DNA of 25,375 bases from a virus, in IMG/VR virus record IMGVR_UViG_3300048837_000497, positions 1 to 25,375 of that record; one strand, written 5' to 3'. The notes beneath the pieces are model-generated. The model made no database searches, had not been told where the DNA came from, and saw only the letters and a list, made by a program, of their open reading frames with translations. This document shows positions 1 through 7,381 of the stretch, piece after piece. The position numbers and the translations under genes were made by a program. Every line of letters starts with the position of its first letter. The first letter of the stretch is position 1.

Positions 1-1
1 C

Positions 2-136
2 ATGCACTACACCGGTTACAATCCAACCGGCATCGACCTGAAAAAATGGATTTCTGACCTGGGCATCCGATATGAATACTATACCCGCGTACCGGGAGAT
101 GAATCTGATTCAATGACAGTAATACTATACAAATGA
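2..136 (+). CDS. Hypothetical small protein, possibly 5'-truncated
   Basis: An open frame of 44 codons begins with ATG at the second base of the window and ends in a TGA that overlaps the ATG of the next gene. The same ATGA coupling is used along this whole plus-strand cluster, which supports it being translated. The product (MHYTGYNPTGIDLKK...) has no motif I recognise. Because the frame is open to the window edge, the true start may lie further left and the gene may be longer. Confidence 0.5.
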   Translation: MHYTGYNPTGIDLKKWISDLGIRYEYYTRVPGDESDSMTVILYK

Positions 137-378
137 CACAAGAGCAAATTAAACAAGCATCGCAAATATTCCATGAATTAAGGATATACAAAAGTGATGC
201 CGCAACATTAAAGAGAATGATAAACGAATCTTGGGGCGTTATGCAGGTTGATTCTCTTAATTACGTAGAAGTGCCAAAACTTCCTAAAGCTCCATGGCTT
301 ATTCGTGGTCTTGAGCATTCTCTCTCAATAGTTGAACGTCGTATAATTGAATTAGAATCTCAACTGGAGCATCTATGA
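133..378 (+). CDS. Hypothetical protein, 81 aa
   Basis: This small, mostly helical, charged protein has no domain I recognise. The start ATG overlaps the TGA of the upstream frame and its own TGA overlaps the ATG of the downstream gene, so it sits within a translationally coupled cluster that leads into two glycosyltransferase-like genes. Its C-terminal half (SLSIVERRIIELESQLEHL) looks like a short amphipathic helix or coiled coil. Its sequence is more AT-rich than that of the following genes. A role next to the glycosyltransferases is only a guess from position. Confidence 0.65.
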   Translation: MTQEQIKQASQIFHELRIYKSDAATLKRMINESWGVMQVDSLNYVEVPKLPKAPWLIRGLEHSLSIVERRIIELESQLEHL

Positions 379-992
379 ATTTTACCATCTACACCCGTTC
401 CTATCACTCTGACCTGTTCACCATGATGTGTGAATTCATCCCGGATGGCGTTGAAGTTGAGCGGCTAACCGGTTACAACGACTGGCAGGATGCTGACAGG
501 TTCCTACGCGATGTGATTAAAGAGTGCAACCATTACGCGGTGATACTTGATGAGGACTGCTTTCTCTACCGATTCGATGCTATTGGGCAGATGATCGCGC
601 ACATGGCTGAGCACGGTTACACCCACGCGGGTATGCCTGATCGCGGCGTATCGCCACACCGTACACTACAGTGGACCACCCTTAACCCCTTCTTCAATAT
701 CATCGACTGCCCGGCCATACGTATGCGCGGTGGCCTTGATAAGATTGATAAGCCTGATTTCATGGTCTGCGGGACATTTGAAATATTCGATGATCTTTAC
801 CTTCAAATGTGGAAAGTCGGAAAGCCTTTGTACCTGAATGCGGCTACTACTTCGGATAATCTCACCACACATTTACGCGACCACAACAACCAGTACTTCG
901 CCCTGCACACATGGATGAGCCGGGAATGGAAGAATGGCCACCGGGAGCGCATACTTTCAGTTTACAATACCGCGAAAGAATGGAGAAAATGA
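375..992 (+). CDS. Glycosyltransferase-like protein (GT-A type, tentative)
   Basis: This 205 aa protein resembles small phage-encoded GT-A glycosyltransferases. The N-terminus (MNFTIYTRSYHSDLF) reads as a first beta strand. A hydrophobic strand ending in an acidic cluster (YAVILDEDCF, residues 54-63, D59-E60-D61) is placed where the metal- and sugar-nucleotide-binding DxD motif of this fold is expected. The rest is rich in aromatic residues and histidine. It is coupled by ATGA overlaps to the gene before it and to the GT7 gene after it, so the two probably act in the same modification pathway, on a virion protein, DNA or a host glycan. Substrate and donor cannot be read from the sequence. The family call is tentative because only the fold-level pattern is visible. 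Confidence 0.55.
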   Translation: MNFTIYTRSYHSDLFTMMCEFIPDGVEVERLTGYNDWQDADRFLRDVIKECNHYAVILDEDCFLYRFDAIGQMIAHMAEHGYTHAGMPDRGVSPHRTLQWTTLNPFFNIIDCPAIRMRGGLDKIDKPDFMVCGTFEIFDDLYLQMWKVGKPLYLNAATTSDNLTTHLRDHNNQYFALHTWMSREWKNGHRERILSVYNTAKEWRK

Positions 993-1585
993 CTATCGTC
1001 ATCCCGTACCGAGACAGGGAGACGCACCTTACTAAATTCCGTTCCTACATGCAACCGCGCTATCCTGATGCGCAGATAGTGGTGATTGAGCAAACAGTTG
1101 GCAAGCCCTTCAACCGTGGAAAGCTACTGAACATCGGCGTGCTGGAGTTTCCGGCCGACTACTACGCCCTGCATGACGTGGATATGTTGCCCGTTAAGGC
1201 CGATTATTCCTTTCCTATGGTTCCAACATTACTGGCCACTAAGGCCCAGCAATTTAATTACAAGATGCCCTATGAAGGTTATTTTGGCGGCGTGGTATTA
1301 ATCAGCCGCGCGCACATGAAGCAGTGTAACGGTTTTGATAATGACTTCTGGGGATGGGGTGCTGAAGATGATAACTTCCGGGCGCGCATACTGGCCACCG
1401 TGGGCAAGGTTGATTACCGGGAAGGCGTTTACAATTCACTTCCTCACCCGCGCAAGTGGGACGCTGCGCAGCATCAGCGCAATGTTAAGCGCTGGCGTAT
1501 GGGTGGCGACCCGGATAATGGCCTATCTTCGTGCCGGTACACCGTTGTTGAACGAAGGGATAACCATTTAATAGTCGATATATGA
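989..1585 (+). CDS. Beta-1,4-galactosyltransferase-like glycosyltransferase (GT7 family)
   Basis: This 198 aa protein carries the family GT7 motifs in order: FNRGKLLNIG (residues 41-50), the metal-binding DVD in LHDVDMLP (D63, D65), YFGGVVLIS (98-106), and the acceptor/catalytic segment FWGWGAEDD (120-128). The end, DGLSS..Y.VV....N.LIVDI, also matches the C-terminus of animal beta-4-galactosyltransferases. Family members transfer galactose or GalNAc from the UDP-sugar to a terminal GlcNAc or similar acceptor using Mn2+. No signal peptide or membrane anchor is present, so it is cytoplasmic. An upstream ATG at 911 is in frame, but the ATG at 989 overlaps the preceding stop as ATGA, like the neighbouring genes, and the fold starts there (MTIVIPYRDR). 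The acceptor in this phage is unknown. Confidence 0.85.
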   Translation: MTIVIPYRDRETHLTKFRSYMQPRYPDAQIVVIEQTVGKPFNRGKLLNIGVLEFPADYYALHDVDMLPVKADYSFPMVPTLLATKAQQFNYKMPYEGYFGGVVLISRAHMKQCNGFDNDFWGWGAEDDNFRARILATVGKVDYREGVYNSLPHPRKWDAAQHQRNVKRWRMGGDPDNGLSSCRYTVVERRDNHLIVDI

Positions 1586-1827
1586 CACAAATAACGCTCA
1601 CCTATTACCGCACTGCACCGCCCGAAAAAGCAACCGGGGTTAAGCATGTGCTTTGGGAGATTACCACTGATAAAGGTGCAAAGGTCTATGATTGGGGGTT
1701 CAGCGAATGGAATGGAACTGAATGGAGCGCGGTTGATGTTCCGGAAGGCTATACCGCTACAGTGTTTGCATGGGCGCATACAGTTAATCCCTCCTATGTT
1801 ACCTCTCCTCTTATGCATATTAATTAG
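1582..1827 (+). CDS. Hypothetical protein, 81 aa
   Basis: The gene starts with an ATG overlapping the stop of the GT7 gene. It encodes a small protein rich in beta-strand-like and aromatic residues (ITLTYYRTAPP, VYDWGFSEWNG, ATVFAWAHTV), compatible with a compact beta sandwich such as a small phage decoration or accessory structural protein, but I recognise no family. Its TAG stop supplies the first base of the following tRNA gene, so no spacer separates the gene from the tRNA. Function unknown. Confidence 0.65.
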   Translation: MTQITLTYYRTAPPEKATGVKHVLWEITTDKGAKVYDWGFSEWNGTEWSAVDVPEGYTATVFAWAHTVNPSYVTSPLMHIN

Positions 1828-1897
1828 CGCAGTTGGATGAGTGGTCAGTCACCGGTCTGCAAAACCGGGTACAGAGGTTCGATCCCGCTACTGCGCC
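1827..1897 (+). tRNA. tRNA-Cys (anticodon GCA)
   Basis: A cloverleaf can be drawn by eye. The 7-bp acceptor stem GCGCAGT/ACTGCGC is perfect. The anticodon stem CCGGT/ACCGG closes the loop CTGCAAA with anticodon GCA. The variable loop has 4 nt. The T-arm AGAGG-TTCGATC-CCGCT has one A-G mismatch. The D-arm is short (GAT/GTC) with GG in its loop. The CCA end is not encoded. The base at the discriminator position is C, whereas bacterial tRNA-Cys normally has U there. The gene begins on the last base of the preceding stop codon, and its 3' end overlaps the final codons and stop of the convergent MuF gene. Confidence 0.85.
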
Positions 1898-2841
1898 CTG
1901 GCCCACCGCTTATAGGCGGCTGTAGCGTACACGGCCTCACGGATCGCTACAGGCACTTGGCGCTCAGCCAAAGGGTTGATACTATGGCCGCAGTTCCATC
2001 CCCCAGCATTGGTGAAGAAATTATCGACATTGGTGCCGGCAATGAAGCCATCCGGCAGGCCGGTCTTTGCGTATATCTCAACCGTTTTTTCTTCCCCGGT
2101 CTTATTGTCCTTATAGCGCATCCGCTGGCCAAGATACTTGCCCTCCAATAGATCTGGCACCTGACTAATGTGAAAGTACCGGTGGTTCTCCACCATTGCC
2201 TGGCAGAAGGGGCGGGAGGTGTTAATCTCGGTATTGGCATAGAGGAACCATACATACCCGAGGTCACTGGCCACAATATTGGTGTATTGCCTGTTATATT
2301 GATTGATGGAGGTCTGTGTTACCGTACGCACGCTGCGATCCAATATGCCCTTTGTCTCGGGCGTATTGGTGAGTGCCTCCCGCATCTGGCCTACCAAGTC
2401 GGCGTAGCTACCGCCTGCAGTGATATTGGTTCGTAGAATGCTGGTAAGCTGATCGGATATAGTAGCCGATACGCCGGTGGTCATATTACGCACCACATCA
2501 TCAATAGCCTGATTGCGGATGGCCTTCAGTAGTGGGCGCGGCTTAAACTGCGGTTCAATGGTTCGCCAGTATTCGTTTTGTAACTTGGTAATCTCATTGA
2601 ACGCGCGGGCGAACTCACGCACCTGCGCTTTGTATTCATCGTTCAGGATAAGCCGGTTCAGTTTCCGCTTAATCGAATCTACAATAGACAGGTTGCGGAC
2701 GGTAACGGCTATGCGGCCTGACCTTACGTCTAATCGTTTCAATTCAGCGAGTATCTCCTCGTACATTACCCGCTGCATGGCAGGAATAGACTTGTCAAAT
2801 CTTGACAACTGTCGCCGGATATAATCAGCTATCTTCTTCAT
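1888..2841 (-). CDS. Phage head morphogenesis protein, MuF / SPP1 gp7-like minor head protein
   Basis: The 317 aa product has a long helical N-terminal half (residues 1-160) and a C-terminal MuF-like module. That module contains TQTSINQYNRQYTNIV (175-190), the YVWFLYANTEINTSRPFC segment (196-213; R210, C213) and GGWNCGHSINPL (280-291; C284, H286), which match the conserved Cys/His/Arg pattern of the Mu gpF/SPP1 gp7 family. Such proteins bind the portal, are present in few copies in the procapsid, and help head assembly or DNA ejection. The start overlaps the end of the portal gene by 17 nt, which is the usual partnership. The stop lies inside the convergent tRNA-Cys. No capsid protease or major capsid gene follows, although these are common neighbours. 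Confidence 0.85.
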   Translation of the reverse strand: MKKIADYIRRQLSRFDKSIPAMQRVMYEEILAELKRLDVRSGRIAVTVRNLSIVDSIKRKLNRLILNDEYKAQVREFARAFNEITKLQNEYWRTIEPQFKPRPLLKAIRNQAIDDVVRNMTTGVSATISDQLTSILRTNITAGGSYADLVGQMREALTNTPETKGILDRSVRTVTQTSINQYNRQYTNIVASDLGYVWFLYANTEINTSRPFCQAMVENHRYFHISQVPDLLEGKYLGQRMRYKDNKTGEEKTVEIYAKTGLPDGFIAGTNVDNFFTNAGGWNCGHSINPLAERQVPVAIREAVYATAAYKRWARAQ

Positions 2842-4573
2842 CCGGTATTGGCGGTATTAATGATTGAGTAGCTGCATCCATCTGCGCCTGACCTTTGGCA
2901 TAGATAATCTCACGCTGCCGGTTAATAGGAAGGTCTTTAAAATTAGCGTTCTCGATCATCGCCTCATTGACAAATTTATTGATGTTGCTGGACACAACAT
3001 AGTCAAGCTGAGTGATACCGTTGTTGCTGAGACGGCTCATCTTGTCATCTTCGCTGATGCCTCCAAGTGGGTCAAGGGAAAGGACAAGGTTCACATGCTC
3101 GGCAATTTCCAGGTCATTATTAAACGCCTTCGTAGCATAAGCCACCTCCATCGCCGTGATGATAGCAGGTGATAGCTTGTTATTTTTCGCCGACGTTATC
3201 TGCTCGTCGAAATACTTTGTAGAAAGTATATCGTATTTCTCAGGCACGGCCACCATTGGCAACATTTCGATGATCTGCTCCGTGGTGTACTGCACCGAAT
3301 AACGGTAGCGTGCAGTCAGGTAATAAACCTTATCAATAATCCGAACCAAGTCCTCGGCCACGGCATGAACGGTGGTGTTCAGCTCGTCCTTATCAACTTC
3401 CTTCGCGGTCCCGGATTGATTAAGGGGTGTAGCTGCCAAGAACTCGAAATTGATCGATGCCAAACCCTGCACGATATGATCGTTGATTGACTGCTCCTGC
3501 ACCTTGATAATTTCCACGTCCTTCTCCACAAACCCGGCGGGAGGGGTTGGCATTGCTAATTGTTCCGGTGACTGCGGCCTAACCAGTATCTTGCTGTAAG
3601 GTCCAGAAGCTACATACCCAGACCCCGCGCAGGTATTACACGTTACCTGGCAGGTTTCGTTATTCACCACCTCAGTACGCTTACCAGTCCCCTTACAATT
3701 GGTACATTCGTTCTGTGTGTACTCCCACCGCTCGGGGTACAGGTGCAGCACCTTCGCTGCCTGTAGGTCACTGTATTCGCGTAGGGCTTCGTTAAACTCG
3801 GGGATGATCCCTGCAATACGCGATTCGTATAGCGTATGCAGTCCGTAATTATCCACCACTACGCCGCCAAGTTGGAACGCAGGCAGCTCACCGAGTTGGT
3901 GGTTGTATTCAAACATCACGGCGAACTCCTTGCGCGAATTAATCTGATCGTACCGGTGAATATACTCGGTGGTAATCACATAGTAACTCTCCCCTTTCAC
4001 ATTACGCCCGTAAATCGCCCCTTTCTTGTTGCGGAGTACCGCGTAATCATCCTCCACAAAATCAATCACATCCTCGGAGTTAAATATAGTAACCACCGGG
4101 CGCGTATATTCGTTCTCCTGCTCAGGGAGTTCGACAGGAGCCACCACTGCGACAGCATTAGCATCAATCAGGTAATTTCGGAGCAGCACCGAGAAAGCCC
4201 AGTTGGTAACGCTGTCGAATGTGGGGTACTTCTTCTCTGCATAATCAAACATCTTCTCCCCATCAACAACCCGGTCAAAAGAACCGTTCGGGTATTTTAT
4301 CGACCAATCCGATGAGCGGCGTATCTTCTGGAGTGTTGATTCAATCTTAGTGGTGTATGGCTTCGTTTTAGGAATAAAAATCTTCTTCCGGTAATCCATC
4401 ACCTCCTCCGATTCATTCGGGCGGCGCTCGTCGATCAGTTCTTTCGGGTAGGTACCGTCGAAATGCACACGCATCTCGCGCTCCATCTTCACCGAATCTG
4501 AGCGGTAATAATGATTGCGACGGTCGTTGAAGTACTGCTTTAATTCGTCGGGTGTAAATTCAAGTTTCGGCAT
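2825..4573 (-). CDS. Phage portal protein with inserted DnaJ-type CxxCxGxG zinc motifs
   Basis: This 582 aa protein is assigned as the portal from its size, its position directly before a MuF gene, and its portal-like mixed alpha/beta body with a long helical C-terminal part. The portal forms the dodecameric ring at the capsid vertex through which DNA passes. Residues 290-319 hold two DnaJ-like zinc-binding motifs, CTNCKGTG (C290, C293) and CNTCAGSG (C312, C315), with an extra Cys308 between them. DnaJ itself has four such motifs binding two zincs; two motifs could form one zinc site. They follow a helix (EFNEALREYSDLQAAKVLHL, 259-278), which may place the knuckle at the stem/clip boundary. 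The start ATG is 3 nt after the stop of the glycosyltransferase gene. The portal call is from context and overall appearance; the zinc motifs are directly visible. Confidence 0.75.
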   Translation of the reverse strand: MPKLEFTPDELKQYFNDRRNHYYRSDSVKMEREMRVHFDGTYPKELIDERRPNESEEVMDYRKKIFIPKTKPYTTKIESTLQKIRRSSDWSIKYPNGSFDRVVDGEKMFDYAEKKYPTFDSVTNWAFSVLLRNYLIDANAVAVVAPVELPEQENEYTRPVVTIFNSEDVIDFVEDDYAVLRNKKGAIYGRNVKGESYYVITTEYIHRYDQINSRKEFAVMFEYNHQLGELPAFQLGGVVVDNYGLHTLYESRIAGIIPEFNEALREYSDLQAAKVLHLYPERWEYTQNECTNCKGTGKRTEVVNNETCQVTCNTCAGSGYVASGPYSKILVRPQSPEQLAMPTPPAGFVEKDVEIIKVQEQSINDHIVQGLASINFEFLAATPLNQSGTAKEVDKDELNTTVHAVAEDLVRIIDKVYYLTARYRYSVQYTTEQIIEMLPMVAVPEKYDILSTKYFDEQITSAKNNKLSPAIITAMEVAYATKAFNNDLEIAEHVNLVLSLDPLGGISEDDKMSRLSNNGITQLDYVVSSNINKFVNEAMIENANFKDLPINRQREIIYAKGQAQMDAATQSLIPPIPDEEDS

Positions 4574-4576
4574 GGC

Positions 4577-5407
4577 TTACATTTTTTGGCGGCCAGGAGC
4601 CCAGTTTTTTTTGCTCTGAATCTTATACAAAAATGGAGTTCCAAGCCGGTAGCATATTGCCGTCATAAATTTATCATGCTGTTTTTGCATGACAGACGGA
4701 ATAAAATTGCTTCCGAAACTTAGCAGGTAATAATCTTTACGAAGGTCGCGAATTTCCGGGTAACCTTTGTTAACTAATCTTGGCCAATATGCGGGCGTTA
4801 ACGCGCGCGGCCGTATATTCAACTGCGCCAGCGCAATATTGAAGTATAACTCATCCGGGGTCTGTCCGGCAAACTCACGAATAGAAAGCAGTTTACGCTC
4901 CGGTTTTGATGCCCGCGCCTTTTCAAAAACTTTTGTTCCTTTCTTCCAATAAATCACCTCACTGCGCGTCTGTGGCACCCATTCCACTTTATACCGGTTC
5001 ATGATCTCCTGTTCGGATGCCCAGAAATAATAGGCGGGATTAAACGCGTCGGTGCTACCCTCAGCTATCATCCAAAATTCATCTGCTGCGAATTGTTCAA
5101 AGAGTGCTGATACCGGCTGCTGGCTGATCCAGAGCATATCTGCATCGAAATATATCGTTTCGTCGAATGGGCTGAGTTGATCCAAATGCAGCTTCGCGCG
5201 CACGCCTGAAGCGTACCCGTCAGGCAGCGCAATCAGGTTGTCGAATACTGCACGCTCGGTAGGGCGAAGGCTCTTAATCCCATCCTCATCGTACACGAGC
5301 GCAATGCTGGCTGGACCGGCTGCCCGTATGGTAAGTGCCAGGTTATAGGCCATCTTTCCGTAATTGGCATGCCCCGTGGCTACTAATATGATTCCTTGTT
5401 TTATCAT
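4577..5407 (-). CDS. Glycosyltransferase, GT8-like (GT-A fold)
   Basis: This 276 aa protein starts as a nucleotide-sugar-binding GT-A fold (MIKQGIILVATGHANYGKMA). It carries the typical GT8-type block RAKLHLDQLSPFDETIYFDAD (residues 70-90), with the DxD metal-binding motif at D88/D90 and a preceding conserved Lys72. Family members transfer hexoses from UDP-sugars to proteins, lipids or glycans. An in-frame start 15 codons upstream exists, but the ATG at 5407 overlaps the stop of the tail gene (ATGA), matching the coupling used across the operon and the start of the fold. It lies between the last tail gene and the portal, inside the structural operon, so a virion protein is a reasonable acceptor, though this is inference. 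It is the third glycosyltransferase-like gene in the window. Confidence 0.75.
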   Translation of the reverse strand: MIKQGIILVATGHANYGKMAYNLALTIRAAGPASIALVYDEDGIKSLRPTERAVFDNLIALPDGYASGVRAKLHLDQLSPFDETIYFDADMLWISQQPVSALFEQFAADEFWMIAEGSTDAFNPAYYFWASEQEIMNRYKVEWVPQTRSEVIYWKKGTKVFEKARASKPERKLLSIREFAGQTPDELYFNIALAQLNIRPRALTPAYWPRLVNKGYPEIRDLRKDYYLLSFGSNFIPSVMQKQHDKFMTAICYRLGTPFLYKIQSKKNWAPGRQKM

Positions 5408-6642
5408 GGTATAACTGCTACGTCGGTTACAACTCCGTTTATCTCCCCGCAATAGGAAGGGAAGGAAACGGAGGTATTCTCATTGGCCACCGTGGCACCA
5501 ATCTCAAAAGTATATTCCACCTCCACGGTCGGGTCCATCGCGTCGTTACTGTACACAATTGTTATCTTACACCTTGCACCTGCCAGCACTGAATCGGCAG
5601 CAGCATCCGCCGTGCGTACTGCCGAAGTGGTGAACAGGTCGCATACCCCGGTGATACCAGAAGTAGGCTGATAGCTGTAATTATCCGGGTCAAGATGCGC
5701 CGTGGGTACATCGGTCGTGGCATTGATGCTGATCTCATCCGATATACTGTAAACGTTACATATCGACCATACACGCACCACATAGGCGGTATCAGGGTCA
5801 AGGCCGGTGATGACAATGCCTTCCGCGTACACTACACCCGATTGCAGCACCGTATTAGGGTCTGCCTGCGTGGCTATCTCCCATCCGTACTCGCCGACCG
5901 TTCCTGACCATGATACGGAAAGAGTAGATGCTGAAGCGTTAACCAGCACGCCATCCGTTGGGGCTTCACAGACTGCACCGCTACCGGTAACGGTCTGCAC
6001 ATAGATATTCGCCTCATCATAACTACCATCCGGGCAAGTCACCCGGTAAGTGGCCACCAATACATTACTGGCATTAGGCACAGGGTTATTAAGCGTCGCG
6101 CTGAAGGTGCCATCCGGGTTGATGCTGACCGATGAGAAAAAGAAAGTATTGAACGAGCGCAATGATACCGTCGAAGGATAGCAGCATACGGCATCGTTCA
6201 ATAGTACGCTCGCACCGTTATAGGTATTCCCTTCCTCCCACGTTTCTTCCACCGTGTCATTATTCGCCACCACCTGCGCCAATTCCTCACAGGTCTGGCA
6301 GTTGCTATTGGTTGCACTGAATGGCGTTATCTGCGCCGTAAACCGTGCCTGAGCCAAAGGATAATTTAGGAAGTCCTGCCATTCGATGCCGTAGTCTCCA
6401 TCCAATGCCACGCCTGTCAGTAGCCGGGTATCTTCAATCGTCACCTCATCATGGCTGAGCGCAACCACCAGTTTTTGGTGCCATTCCTCGGGCAATTGAT
6501 CCGTAACCCCTTCCACGGTCTTACTGATAACGACACTCAACACCTTGCGCTCGCCATTGGCTTTGCGGAAGATATTGCGCTCAATAGGGAACTGTGCTTT
6601 TCCCAGCGTGATCGGTAGTCGTATGCGGTTTTTGAAGGCCAT
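5404..6642 (-). CDS. Tail/baseplate protein with a fibronectin type III domain
   Basis: The 412 aa product has an N-terminal region (residues 1-110, including FPIERNIFRKANGE and EEWHQKLVVALSHDEV) of a kind I associate with Bacteroidota phage tail genes. A cysteine pair follows (CQTC, 115-118), then beta-rich repeats, then a fibronectin type III-like domain at about 226-311 (...LSVSWSGTVGEYGWEI...ITGLDPDTAYVVRVWSI...). The C-terminal 90 residues are beta-rich. FnIII domains are common in exposed tail proteins, where they bind carbohydrate or act as spacers. It is coupled by ATGA to the downstream glycosyltransferase and follows the upstream tail gene by one base. A structural role at the tail tip is likely; the exact component is unknown. 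Confidence 0.6.
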   Translation of the reverse strand: MAFKNRIRLPITLGKAQFPIERNIFRKANGERKVLSVVISKTVEGVTDQLPEEWHQKLVVALSHDEVTIEDTRLLTGVALDGDYGIEWQDFLNYPLAQARFTAQITPFSATNSNCQTCEELAQVVANNDTVEETWEEGNTYNGASVLLNDAVCCYPSTVSLRSFNTFFFSSVSINPDGTFSATLNNPVPNASNVLVATYRVTCPDGSYDEANIYVQTVTGSGAVCEAPTDGVLVNASASTLSVSWSGTVGEYGWEIATQADPNTVLQSGVVYAEGIVITGLDPDTAYVVRVWSICNVYSISDEISINATTDVPTAHLDPDNYSYQPTSGITGVCDLFTTSAVRTADAAADSVLAGARCKITIVYSNDAMDPTVEVEYTFEIGATVANENTSVSFPSYCGEINGVVTDVAVIP

Positions 6643-6643
6643 G

Positions 6644-7381
6644 TTATCTGATTACCACTACCCCTGAAGCCGTGCCACCAAAGTCAAGGTTTATGACCGT
6701 TGGCGGGTTCGCATCAAAGGATATAGTTATTCCAAAATTAGTTAAGTTCCCGGCACCGTCGTCAATCCAGGCCTGAACTGTAGGGAAGTTCCCGTATAGG
6801 TCGCGCATGGACGAAGTGTAGGGTATGGTCAACGTTGCAACATCTGTGAACGTGGCCAAGGTAGGTTCACAAGTTCCCGCCGGACTGGGTACTTCGCCGC
6901 CATTGCAATACTTGAATCCGAAACCATCCTCCTCGCTGCCGTATTCCACTACTGCCGTGTAGCAGTCCTCTGCTATACGTTGCAGGCAATTGCTGCACCA
7001 CTCAGCGCCTTCCACGGTCACGCGGATATAGAAACACTCCTCCACATCGATCACGCTGGTGAAGTTGGGCAGGCCATGCGCCCAATTAAATAGCACCTGA
7101 TATTCACCGATCAGAAACCGGTCGGGTAGCTCATCAAATACCAGTATATCCTCGCCATCGCACTCACGAACCAGCGACACGGTTGCCCCGGCAGTGTAGG
7201 GGTTACAAAGGGCGCTGATCTCCTCCGATGTGGTTCCCTGAACAATGAATTGAAACGCAATATCACCCTGCGCATATACCGGGAGGCAGAAATTAATATC
7301 GCCCCACAGGCAATGCGGAGGCGTAGCCGATTCGTTGAATTGAACGAATGAATTAGGGGGTGATATGATCGTTAAGGCCAT
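6644..7381 (-). CDS. Putative tail/virion protein with C-terminal appended beta domain
   Basis: This 245 aa protein is beta-rich and contains many Cys residues (e.g. EWCSNCLQRIAEDC). I do not recognise the main domain. Its last roughly 70 residues (from TFTDVATLTIPYTSSM to ASGVVVIR) form a separate module with the pattern T.PYT....PTV......G.......I......P......GG.A.G.V.I. The same pattern makes up almost the whole of the 71 aa protein encoded at 13561-13776. The start overlaps the end of the 707 aa tail gene by 10 nt. Position between two tail genes suggests a virion component, perhaps a tail-tip decoration; that is inference. Confidence 0.55.
   Translation of the reverse strand: MALTIISPPNSFVQFNESATPPHCLWGDINFCLPVYAQGDIAFQFIVQGTTSEEISALCNPYTAGATVSLVRECDGEDILVFDELPDRFLIGEYQVLFNWAHGLPNFTSVIDVEECFYIRVTVEGAEWCSNCLQRIAEDCYTAVVEYGSEEDGFGFKYCNGGEVPSPAGTCEPTLATFTDVATLTIPYTSSMRDLYGNFPTVQAWIDDGAGNLTNFGITISFDANPPTVINLDFGGTASGVVVIR

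Noticed and set aside
911-988. In-frame upstream start for the GT7 gene
   Set aside because: It would overlap the preceding gene by about 80 nt. The ATG at 989 overlaps the upstream stop like all neighbours and is where the fold begins.
1827-1897. tRNA as an integration (attP) site
   Set aside because: The tRNA is complete rather than a 3' fragment, and no integrase is seen in the window.
3617-3706. A separate DnaJ chaperone gene
   Set aside because: There is no J domain, and the motifs lie in the middle of one continuous 582-codon frame.
3836-4315. 159 aa plus-strand frame opposite the portal gene
   Set aside because: Antisense of a well-supported long coding frame; His/Ile-rich composition typical of a shadow frame.
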